Shown piece by piece: positions 12,426-21,343 of a DNA stretch of 64,000 nt. The translations under genes and the position numbers were made by a program. Source of the DNA: Chrysoperla carnea (Eukaryota; Arthropoda; Insecta; Neuroptera; Chrysopidae); the NCBI RefSeq assembly GCF_905475395.1, contig NC_058338.1, positions 73,977,435 through 74,041,434 on the forward strand, written 5' to 3'. Numbering within the stretch: position 1 is the stretch's first letter; every line of letters starts with the position of its first letter. The notes beneath the pieces were generated by a model. The model was given only the letters and a program-made list of their open reading frames with translations. It had not been told where the DNA came from and searched no databases.

Positions 12426-12441
12426 TATGCGTTTTTGTTTT

Positions 12442-12912
12442 TTTCAAAGTCTTTTATATTGAAAACTGTGAGGTTTAGCATAAAATGCCAGGAGTCAAAA
12501 AGTATTTAGAATGGTCCAAAATAAAATGTCATATAGTTTTCAAATCAAATTTTTAACCAAAACCACAAAATAATCTTCTTTTTCGTCAATAACGAATTTT
12601 TGACAAAAAAAAGTAATTTTATTTTTTCAAACGCTTATATATCAAAAAGGATGAGGTTTGATGAAAATTGTCAAGAGTCCAAAAATGCTTAGAATAGTCT
12701 AATTTATAATATCTAAGGACTTTCAAATTAAATTTTTGACTCTAATCACGAAATAATCTTTATGTTCGTCAACAACGAATTTTCGGAAAAAATCCGCAAT
12801 TTTTTTTTTCAAATACTTATATCTCGAAAACGGTGAGGTTAAGTAAAAAATGAAAAATATAAAGTATGAAAAAATGTTTAAAATTGTCCAAAATATAAAA
12901 TCCAATAGTTTT
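12442..12912. repeat. Tandem array, unit about 183 bp, 2.6 copies
   Basis: Unit 1 spans 12442-12624, unit 2 spans 12625-12806, and a partial unit 3 spans 12807 to about 12912. Each starts TTTCAAA..CTTATAT(T/A)... and carries GGTGAGGTT or GTGAGGTTTAG, an AAATGCTTAGAAT-like word, TCAAATTAAATTTTTGAC and TCGTCAA.AACGAATTTT. Unit identity looks moderate (old duplication). The minus-strand open frame across unit 3 is a product of the repeat and not a gene. Confidence 0.75.
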
Positions 12913-13795
12913 TTTAAATGTTTAATAAAGACAACATGGTGCCCGGGAGTAGGGAACTTCTGCCCCGCCGCACGGGCGTAAATCAAAGAAGTACAAGCAC
13001 TCACATATATGACATTTTTCAGTACACTCAGACAAACATTTTCCATCCGCTCCCATAAAAATCTACTGACGAGGAGAGTGTTCTTGGGTCAAATGCTTCA
13101 TTTCCTACAGTATGTAAAATTGTCAATATTAGATGCAAAACTGGGTCTGTAAAATGTATGCTTTATCGAGTTTCCAAAAAAGCCCGAATAGCCAAAAAAA
13201 TTTGATATAAATACGAACGTTGAAAGTTAATAAATGCTCGTAAAAATAAACTTTTATAAACTTATTTTGTAGTAAAGTAGGCGTAATTGATGATATACAT
13301 ACATATAATAAAAAAAGTTTAATTCATTTTATACGAATTCAATTGGTGGTTATAAATAAAATTTTTTTTCGTTAAAGTGTAATTCGAAGCTTATAGAAAC
13401 AATACTTATAAAAGCATTCTATCGTGTGAAAATTTTATTTACAGAAATTAAACAACGCTCTCATATACCTTTTTAAAAATACTTTCAAGTGAAATAATTA
13501 TATAAATTATATCCAACCTATTATAACAGCGTTTCTATTAGTAGAAAAGTTGATCATAGTACCTAAACCTTCTCTTAAAATGCTATTATTGTATTGATAA
13601 GTGCCAATATCGGCCAGAAACAATACAATCTAAAATGCTAGAGCATAGAAATTATAAAATATATAATACTCAAAAAAATTAATAGTCTTCTCAAAAAAAA
13701 ATGTAGATTCACATTTTTCGAACTTAATATCGATTGCTAAGTATAAACGTTTACAAATCAAAATTAACTTTTAATAAAGTCTTTTTTATTTACAG

Positions 13796-13930
13796 GCAAT
13801 GAATGGAGCAGGCTTAAGAACTTGTACAGAATTACCAGATCGTAGAGCACAACAACATCACAGTAATGAAGTAAATGGATTCCATGGACCTAATAATTCA
13901 TCTGATTCATTTGACAATACAGGAAAATGA
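13796..13930 (+). CDS. Last coding exon of an unrecognised protein
   Basis: A strong acceptor (polypyrimidine run then TTTACAG, 13778-13795) is followed by 44 open codons and a TGA (13928-13930). If the exon is read in phase 0, the peptide starts AMNGAGLRTCTELPDRRAQQ, continues HHSNEVNGFHGPNNSSD and ends SFDNTGK. The composition is hydrophilic, rich in Asn, Ser, His and Gln, with no domain; it looks like the disordered cytoplasmic or C-terminal tail of a larger protein. Codon use and complexity are unlike the surrounding AT-rich DNA. Polyadenylation signals AATAAA follow at 14157-14162 (with a T-rich run after it) and 14305-14310. I found no upstream exon in 1-13795, so the intron is long or the gene mostly lies outside the window. 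I do not recognise the protein; it could also be an isoform-specific terminal exon. Confidence 0.6.
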   Translation, partial: AMNGAGLRTCTELPDRRAQQHHSNEVNGFHGPNNSSDSFDNTGK

Positions 13931-14156
13931 CATTAGGCCAAAATGAAACAACATGGTTGTTGTTCGAATCGAGGACGAAAAAAAAACTCACATTGGCCAA
14001 ATAATATGTATTGAGAAAATTCCAAAATCAATGAGACTGTCTTATAATCTCGTGGTATAAATTAGCTTATATTTACTTGTCGTATTTCAAATAGAAAAAT
14101 ATCAAGAGATTTTGAGACACTATTGATTTTCTTTTAATTATTTCTATTTCAAAACA

Positions 14157-14310
14157 AATAAACATAACACTTTTATTTCGAAATATAAGAGTGTTTTTTT
14201 AGGCAAACCCAAAATTGCATTGATGCCTAATACTACACGCTTATTGCAAGCAATGTATATGAGTTAAATGTTACATATAAAATGAGACATTGAAAAAATA
14301 TGAAAATAAA
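14157..14310 (+). promoter_or_regulatory. Candidate polyadenylation signals of the exon at 13796
   Basis: AATAAA occurs at 14157-14162, followed within about 35 bases by a GTGTTTTTTT element. AATAAA occurs again at 14305-14310. Either would give a 3' UTR of about 250-400 nt. AATAAA is common by chance in AT-rich DNA. Confidence 0.4.
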
Positions 14311-15662
14311 AGCAATGTCTCAAAGGGATTCATACAATTTATCTTAGTTAATTAAAAATTGCCAAATATATAATTAAAAACTTTTGTACAAATAGCATAC
14401 TCAAATAATGAAATAATTGCATGTATATATGTATCACTCTTGTGAGTATTACCAAATTTATCATTAAATGTTTCAAGTCTATTAGAAGGGAATTTTTCGA
14501 TATAAGTAAATTTCGTTAAAATCGAAGAAATAGCATAATTTAAAAAAAAAGTTTTTATGATTATTTTCACCTTTAATCATATAAATTATTACAATAAAAA
14601 CTCTAGTTTGTGTACTCATTTTTTTTAAAATCACGCAGGTAACCCATATAAATTTGCTATCATTCAATAGATAATTTTAATACAATAATTTTGAATATAG
14701 TTGATTGAAATTTAGTTCAACTTAAAATTGTTGTACTATCGAATTTTTTTAAAGTACTAAATATAATAACTATACCTCCATCTGCCAGTAGGTACTACTA
14801 TGTAATATAATTGATAAATAAGAACAATGCGTGTATTATATTTATAATTCATAAGAAATGTAGCCATTTTTCAATAATTTGTATAATTCAATGTATGCCA
14901 CTTAGCGTAAGAAGTGTGGCATGAGGGGAAGAGGCTTCTAGGAAAAGTGACGTTTGTATTTTTTTATAATTTTTGATTATTTATAGGGGGTAGGAAGTTT
15001 TCAGAAAATATGACGCAGCACGATGAGGGAGCAGGGATGAGAACAAAAAGACAAAATTTTGCATGATGTATTTTGTGGATAGACTTTATTCTAATCGTTT
15101 AAATTCTAAAAAAGATTTTAGAGCCAAATATGTTTGAGCTAAACTCAAATGGACAAATATTTTTCATCTAAATTCATCTACAAGAAATGTTTAATTCATC
15201 AAAAAGAAACGAAATAATTATGTACTTCTTCAATATGAAATATAGAAGTCATTTATTAATAAATGTTTCCAAATATTGAAAATTGTTTTAATTATCACAA
15301 AATAGTTAAAAATGAAAATTCTATTATGGATGTTTTAGATTTAAATATAAAATTAATGTTAAAATTAATCATTGATATAAATAACTGAATTAAAATATAA
15401 TTAATTAATCGAAAAGATTGTTCAATATTAATAAAAAATTATGAAATTTAAATAAAATACCTCTATCCATTATTACCTCTGCTCAAATTTTTAAGTATTA
15501 CCTACTTTTTATTTATCTACAATAATTAATTTAAAACATAAACTATATAAATCATTGTTATTATTTATAAACAAATATAAATTATACATAATGAATAAGT
15601 AAAATTAGCGTTTTTTTAATTTTCATCTACTAGACAAAAAACATTATTCAGTTCAGAACAGT
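14311..15662. other. AT-rich non-coding stretch
   Basis: No exon or repeat could be supported. Confidence 0.35.
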
Positions 15663-16489
15663 TCAGAGCGAGCGCTGGATGGGGTTGAGTGTGCAAAATA
15701 TGAGTACCGCATTTTGTCAATTGATTCTTGTTCAAAAAAGCTTATAGATTAATATTCTGGATCTTGCCAGAAACCCTATTGGTCCAATCTTTGCATAACC
15801 CCCCCCCTCCACAGAAACAGTTAAATGATATTTTTTGAACCAAGTAAAAGTTACTCTAGGTCCTTTTGTCAATTAACGTCAAAAAGGCCCTTTGTGATTT
15901 TTTTGTAAACTTCTTCGTTTTCGAGATATTAACAGTTTAATGTTTGGAAAAATTCCAAAAAGGCCATTTTAAAAACTTGAAAAACGGGACATTAAATTCA
16001 ATTTTTGAGTTTATCAAAATTATAAAATAATGCTTGAACATCCTTTGTGAAGTTCAGAAGAGTAATTACAGATTCTTTAATTATAAAGCCTCGACTTTTA
16101 ATTCTACAAAAGATCTTATTAATAACAATGTGTAAACATCTTTTTAAGAATTGAAAATTGACCCTCTAAAATGAAGTATTAAACTTCAGAACTTTATTAA
16201 AGGATGTTCAAACATTATTTTAGAATTTTGATAAATTCAAAAATTGAATTAAATTCCCTGTTTTTTAGCTCTTAAAATGACCTCTTTGGAGTTTTTCCGA
16301 ACATTAAACTGTTAATATCTCGAAAACGAAGAAGTTTACGAAAAAATTACAGAGGGCCTTTTTGACGTTAATTGACCCAAAGAACCTAGAGTAATAGGAT
16401 TTCTGGCAGGATCCAGAATATTAATCTATAAGCTTTTCTGAACAAGAATCAATTGACAAAATGCAGTACGTTCAGTGCCCGCTCTAAGT
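15663..16489. repeat. Long foldback element (arms about 360-400 bp)
   Basis: The left arm (about 15663-16060) and right arm (about 16180-16489) are inverted copies. Matching blocks include TTGTCAATTGATTCTTGTTC, AAGCTTATAGATTAATATTC, TAACGTCAAAAAGGCCCT-like, TCGTTTTCGAGATATTAACA and GAACATCCTTT. The left arm carries extra bases near 15780-15850, including a run of eight or more C. The centre (about 16061-16180) is AT-rich with no ORF. It fits a non-autonomous foldback transposon. Confidence 0.75.
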
Positions 16490-17788
16490 AGTAGGTATGG
16501 TTATTCAAAGTCCTCCAGAATCATTCCAGAATCAAACGGTAAGTCACGAACGAAAAATATACGGTAAGTTACTTTTTAATTATATTAGTCATGAGCATTA
16601 GTTTATTCTAAAATGTAATAGAAATTTTGTAATTAGGCCACTACCTAATGGAACCTTGGTTTCCTTTTTGCCAATCAGATTATCTAACATCCCAAATAAT
16701 CAAACTGAAGCTCGCTTCCGATTCTTTACGATGGCCATAACAATATAATTTCTTGATAGACGAGAGGTTAAAATTTCATTTGGGCTTTAAAAACAAAATA
16801 TTTATTCCACATCTATTCCATTCCATATTTATTCCACTAAAAACTGAAAGTTTAGATGTATGGATGTATGTTACAGCTAGTGGATAATATTTTATGCTCA
16901 AAATATCCTAAAATAAAATTAATAGTCAGATTATACAGTGATGTAATCATAGGAATCAAATTAGAGCTGGATGTTATCAGATTAGAGAGTTGGAGGTGAG
17001 GAGAAGAATTAACTTGAAATTTTTCTGTTAATATTATGAAACAAAAAATTTGAATAATTTATAAAGTTGTGCAATCACTATATTGTACTAATTCCCCGAA
17101 AGCTAGATTGTTGCATGAACCTTCTATTTGTGGTTCTAAACAAAATCTCTTCTAAACACCCTTCTTTTTTGTTCGGTGGTTGAAAAGGGAGCAATCGGAC
17201 CAGAAAATAATAAACTGATCATTTCATATGTTTGTGTGATTAGTTCCAAAATGTTCTAGGCGATATATAAATACTATCGACGATTGCTTCAAAATGACCC
17301 AACTTCTCATGCACTCCAACTTCTTCTATAGTAAACCGATATTTTTAGCTCAACCAAATTTTTTTATCCCAATAAGATAACAAATTTAAAACAAAAACAT
17401 TAAAAATAACACTTTATTTTAATGGCTGTTGTTTCATAAGCATAAAAAAAAATTTTATTTACAAAATATATAAAAATAAAACGATTATAAAAGAAATCTT
17501 AGAGCCAACAAAACCGGTGGATTATTTTAGATATATGGTATGAGTTCGATGGCTGAAGATTATACTTAACAAGAAACTATAGAAAAGTATAATTATCAAA
17601 ATAATATGCAAATTTTAATGAGCTGAAAAAATAAAATAAAAATAAGTTTTATTGTTTTAATTGTCATAACATTAAAAATAGGAATAATTTTTTTAAATAA
17701 TTTCAACAATGTTTATTTTCTTTTTGAAATAAAAAATATTTTTATGTTATTTTTCTTTATTGTTGGAACCAACACATTATTTAAATCA
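16490..17788. other. AT-rich non-coding stretch
   Basis: No gene or delimited repeat is supported here. Confidence 0.35.
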
Positions 17789-18330
17789 AATGAAAACAAA
17801 CAATTGACTGACTTAATTGTTAAAATACCATGTAAAGACAGAGTTTATTACCCAATCGATTGTTTTTTACGTCATATCAGTAAAGAAAGATACCCAAACA
17901 TACATGCATACATCCACACATAACTGATATTCCCATATAATAAAAACTATATAATTTGCGCCTCATTTGCGTTCTCACGGGTAAGCAGTGATGTCTACGA
18001 AAAAATGTTTCAAATAAAAGTTTATTTTTTTTATAAAGAACATTTTTTACATTTAAACTTTTGTTCTATCTCTAACGGCTTACAAAATACATGGCCCAAT
18101 TGACCTATGTTATTCATTTACTATAAAAATTTCAACTTGATATCTTTTTTCGTTTTTGAGTTATCGTGTTGACAGACAGACAGACGGACAGACAATCGAA
18201 AATGGACTAATTAGGTGATTTTATGAACACCTATACCAAAATTTTGTTCGTAGCATCAATATTTTTAAGTGTTACAAACTTTGGACTAAACTTAGTATAC
18301 TATGTATATTTCGTATATACATGGTATAAA
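17789..18330 (+). repeat. Dispersed repeat R3 (ACCATGTATA family), near full-length copy
   Basis: It opens with GAAAACAAACAATTGACTGA, TAATTGTTAAAATACCATGT and CATAACTGATATTCCCATAT. It continues through CTATCTCTAACGGCTTAC, TTTTCGTTTTTGAGTTATCG and a (GACA/GACG)n tract. It ends with CTATACCAAAATTTTGTTCG, GTAGCATCAATATTT and ATACATGGTATAAAA. The same order recurs at 34655-35215 (inverse), 42745-43190, 48350-48960, and partially at 19420-19922 and 22237-22380. There is no ORF. The class is undetermined (SINE-like length but no clear Pol III promoter). Confidence 0.8.
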
Positions 18331-18629
18331 AATAATGGTAAACTAGTATTTTAACCAACACTATACCAAAACGATAGTGTTCCAAAAATCTGAAATTTTG
18401 TGTGACATGAATGAGTATTGAATACGTCTTACTAGATAAATCTATACGTCTGTTACCATTTACATAAAAAAGTTTTATTAATATTCCTCAAGTTTTAAGC
18501 TCCGAAAAATTTTAAATTTTATTTAGCTAAACCAATCTGTTACGCCAGCGACCAAAATACGGAAATCATATTTAAAAAAGGCCAAAATTTGGTCCTTTTT
18601 AGGTGCTAATTAGATACTAAAGCCAGAAA

Positions 18630-18712
18630 TTAAGTGCATATTAGTTTATTTTGGAAAAGTTTTTCTTTTGAAGTCGGTTTTCTTTTTGTTAAAAATTTTT
18701 TTTATCTTAACT
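18630..18712 (+). repeat. Nested-hairpin element family, short fragment
   Basis: It contains GTGCATATTAGTTTATTTTG, GAAAAGTTTTTCTTTTGAAG and TCGGTTTTCTTTTTGTTAAA. These match the right hairpin arm of the family at 46340-46420. The rest of the element is missing. Confidence 0.65.
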
Positions 18713-19419
18713 TTGAGTAATAACACGGAAATTATTCAGAAACTGAGGTAAATTATTACTAAGCCAAGTAAATCTGCAAGTTAAATTCTTGTCTACAAAT
18801 ATCTACTCGGAATGTTTTTTTATGAGTAATTTTAATAATTACTTGATTATTTTTCGAATAAAATTTGAGCACATACTATTTAAATTTTTTTTATTCCTCT
18901 AGAGAATGGAAGCAATAAAAAATTAAAAGTTTTCAAGAATATTTATTTTTATTATGACTTCATTTTTTAATACAGAAATTCTTTAAAATTTTATGCCCTC
19001 ATTTGTATATTTTATGATTGTATAACATTTTCACTCTTTCCCATGAATACTAAAAATCATATTTTGTCAATACAACAATTTTCTTTGATCAAATATTGAA
19101 TACAAAATAGTTTAAGAAATTGTTTGAAAATAAAATTAAATTGACTGGAAAAAAATGTTTTGTTAAATTTTTTTTTTTCAGATAAGTAAAATTTTAAGTT
19201 TACATAAGCTGTTAAAATAGAGAGATTGGAAAAATAACAGATTTTCTTAAAATCGAATATTGCATTTTCAATTTTTCAAGAACTTTTATTTCGAAAACTA
19301 AACGCCTAGAGAAAAAAATCACAAGATTACTTTTTTGCTTAAAATTGATTAAAAAATACAAAACAAAATTATTATTTTGAAAATATTAAAAATTTTGTAC
19401 TATGCTCAAAGAGTCTGCC
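18713..19419. other. AT-rich non-coding stretch
   Basis: Nothing is supported here apart from A/T runs. Confidence 0.35.
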
Positions 19420-19922
19420 CGATTGACCGTTGTGATCACGAAATATCAACTCAAAAAAGAAAAAAGACATCAAGCCGAAATTTTTATAGCGTAATCACGA
19501 CAAAAAAAGAGAGATTGAGCTCGTGAATGAAATAACTTTTCTTATAAAAGAATAAACAACTTTTGTTTGAAACATTTTTTCGTAAACATGACTGTCCACC
19601 CGTTAGGGTGCAAATTAGGACAAATATAAAGTGTTCATTTTCTCGAAATTTATAAAATTATAGGAAGATTGTAAATTTGCCGGTAGCTTCAACTAGTCGC
19701 CCTGTGAAACATTCTCGATAACAAAACAAAATTCTAGAAAAAACTTTCGAAATTTTCGAATCCAAATAAATGGCTACCGAAAATCCGCGATAAATGTGTT
19801 AGTTTTTTAAACTCTTCTTATTTATAAAAAAAAAAAAATAATGCAAAGCATTCAACTCTTTCTATTCCATGTATTTCAACAATTAACTGTCAATTGTTTG
19901 TTTTCACTTGTTATTATCATTC
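19420..19922 (-). repeat. Dispersed repeat R3, diverged inverse copy
   Basis: Blocks occur in inverse orientation relative to 17789-18330: AACTTTTGTTTGAAACATTT, TTCGTAAACATGACTGTCCA, and the terminal ATTTCAACAATTAACTG, TCAATTGTTTGTTTTCACTT. An inner segment (about 19610-19800, with CCGGTAGCTTCAACTAGTCG and TGTGAAACATT) is absent from most copies but recurs at 49060-49220. Confidence 0.65.
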
Positions 19923-20051
19923 CCCTTCAAAAGGACCGATACATCATTTTCCGTTTTTTAATTTACCATTCGGTTTTGGAAAAAAAAAAATTTTTTAAAA
20001 ACTTTTTGAAAGATCGCGGAGGAAATATTTTAACAAAATGTAATACAGTTC

Positions 20052-20622
20052 CAGTACCGAACTTACGTATAGGCAAAGTAGGCAGCTGCCTATAGTCCTC
20101 CACCAAGAGAAGGCCTCCACCATTTGCAAATCCAAATTTCTCTCAAAACTCGGCTGCTTTAAAATATATTAATTTTTTTGTATCTTCTCTAAAAGTTTTA
20201 GAAATATTCTTAAGCATTTATCAAACCGTTTTAACAACTAATTCTAGTAGCGATCGAGCATTTTCAAAGATGGAGCGAATTAAATATCGTCTACGTACAT
20301 CCATGACTGAAGAAAATTTAAATCATAGAACTCATCATGTGATATTTTGGATAACTCATCATGTGATACTTCAACTCATCATGTGATACATAGATTTGAA
20401 TATTCAAAAATCAAAAATAGCACGATCTGAGTTAATTCGATTACTTACGTTTATTATTCAAAGATCAAAAGAATTGTATTTGCTGGGTTGATTCGGTTAC
20501 TTACGATTTTTAAGATACTTCACGAATAAATTGATTACAATCAAAGTTTGTGGCGACTCTGGGATTTCATAAACCTCTACCACGTTTGCCTATAGACCTA
20601 AAGTTCATAAGTTCGGCACTTA
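20052..20622 (+). mobile_element. hAT-superfamily transposon remnant
   Basis: The ends are short imperfect inverted repeats. The left reads CAGTACCGAACTTACGTATA and the right, on the other strand, reads AGTGCCGAACTTATGAACTT. Subterminal GGCAAAGTAGGCAGCTGCCT and CTATAGGCAAACG also match across the two ends. A left end starting CAGT fits hAT. Inside lies a relic of the transposase C-terminus (see next entry). Target-site duplications are not clear. It lies about 220 bp beyond the stop codon of the serine protease gene, on the opposite strand. Confidence 0.6.
20180..20335 (+). pseudogene. hAT transposase C-terminal dimerisation region, relic
   Basis: Translation in the frame of 20231 gives LKVLEIFLSIYQTVLTTNSS and continues SDRAFSKMERIKYRLRTSM then TEENLNH. 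The pattern (S)S(S/A)ERSFSK.K.IK..LRS.M...RL is the signature of the hAT C-terminal dimerisation domain. Only this last part remains; the catalytic core is absent. It reads through without a stop over this short stretch but has no start and no upstream protein. Confidence 0.7.
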
Positions 20623-20766
20623 GTCTAGCAATTTTAAGATATTTGGGCATAAATTTGTCTTTATATTCTGCTTTGATGCCAAAAAAAGTTAAAAACATAT
20701 TTTTTGTTTAACAAATTGAATTATATCTTAAGGAAAATAAAAAACAATACTTTTAATTGGCAATAG

Positions 20767-20812
20767 TTTAATTTTGGAAATTCAAGTTAAATATTTTGCC
20801 ATACATTTTAAT
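20767..20812 (-). promoter_or_regulatory. Candidate polyadenylation signals of the serine protease gene
   Basis: On the minus strand ATTAAA occurs at 20807-20812 and 20767-20772, about 35 and 75 bases beyond the stop codon. No canonical AATAAA lies this close. Chance occurrence is possible in this AT-rich context. Confidence 0.35.
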
Positions 20813-20845
20813 TTCTTCTATGAATCTTACTGAAAAACTCTTTGA

Positions 20846-21343
20846 TCAATCTTGGATAATACGTTGAATCCAACTTGCGTAATAAGATGTACTTGTATAA
20901 AATGATTTATCACCTTGGCATGGTACATCATTCACAACTAGTCCAGCAGCAACTATACCTATTAATTTTCCATTCTCTTGAAGAACCAAGGGGCCACCAC
21001 TATCACTTTGACATGCATTTGTTTTAGTAATAGTCGGATTGGCACATACTTGATTTCTATCACATTGATCACGACCATATAATACAACATCTGCTGTTTG
21101 GAGTACTCGCGGAGAACGGTGAAAAGTTTCAGTCCAACCCCAACCATAAATTGTTGCCCGTTTTCCTTCATAATTTATATTATCGTCATATTGTACAGAA
21201 ATTGGTTGAATACTAACATCATTCACTAATCGTAAAAGAGCCAAATCGTCACCGTTATTATATTGATTAAATACTGCAACATTGCTTGCAGGAATAATTT
21301 GACCTCTAAAGAAATCTACGTTACCAACACTAACCCAAAATTT
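20846..21343 (-). CDS. Serine protease exon 3 (catalytic Asp and Ser, C-terminus)
   Basis: The acceptor is GATTTTTTCAG|AAATTTTGG. It encodes KFWVSVGNVDFFRGQIIP, then the Asp motif, the GWGWTE loop, CDRNQVC, the Ser motif NACQSDSGGPLV, and a C-terminal helix YYASWIQRIIQD before the TGA at 20846-20848. The usual S-W-G strand at 214-216 reads A-A-G here. Confidence 0.88.
   Translation of the reverse strand, partial: KFWVSVGNVDFFRGQIIPASNVAVFNQYNNGDDLALLRLVNDVSIQPISVQYDDNINYEGKRATIYGWGWTETFHRSPRVLQTADVVLYGRDQCDRNQVCANPTITKTNACQSDSGGPLVLQENGKLIGIVAAGLVVNDVPCQGDKSFYTSTSYYASWIQRIIQD

Noticed and set aside
12723..13046. 107-codon minus-strand open frame
   Set aside because: It runs through the 183 bp tandem array and A/T runs. 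No domain, and not conserved between repeat units.
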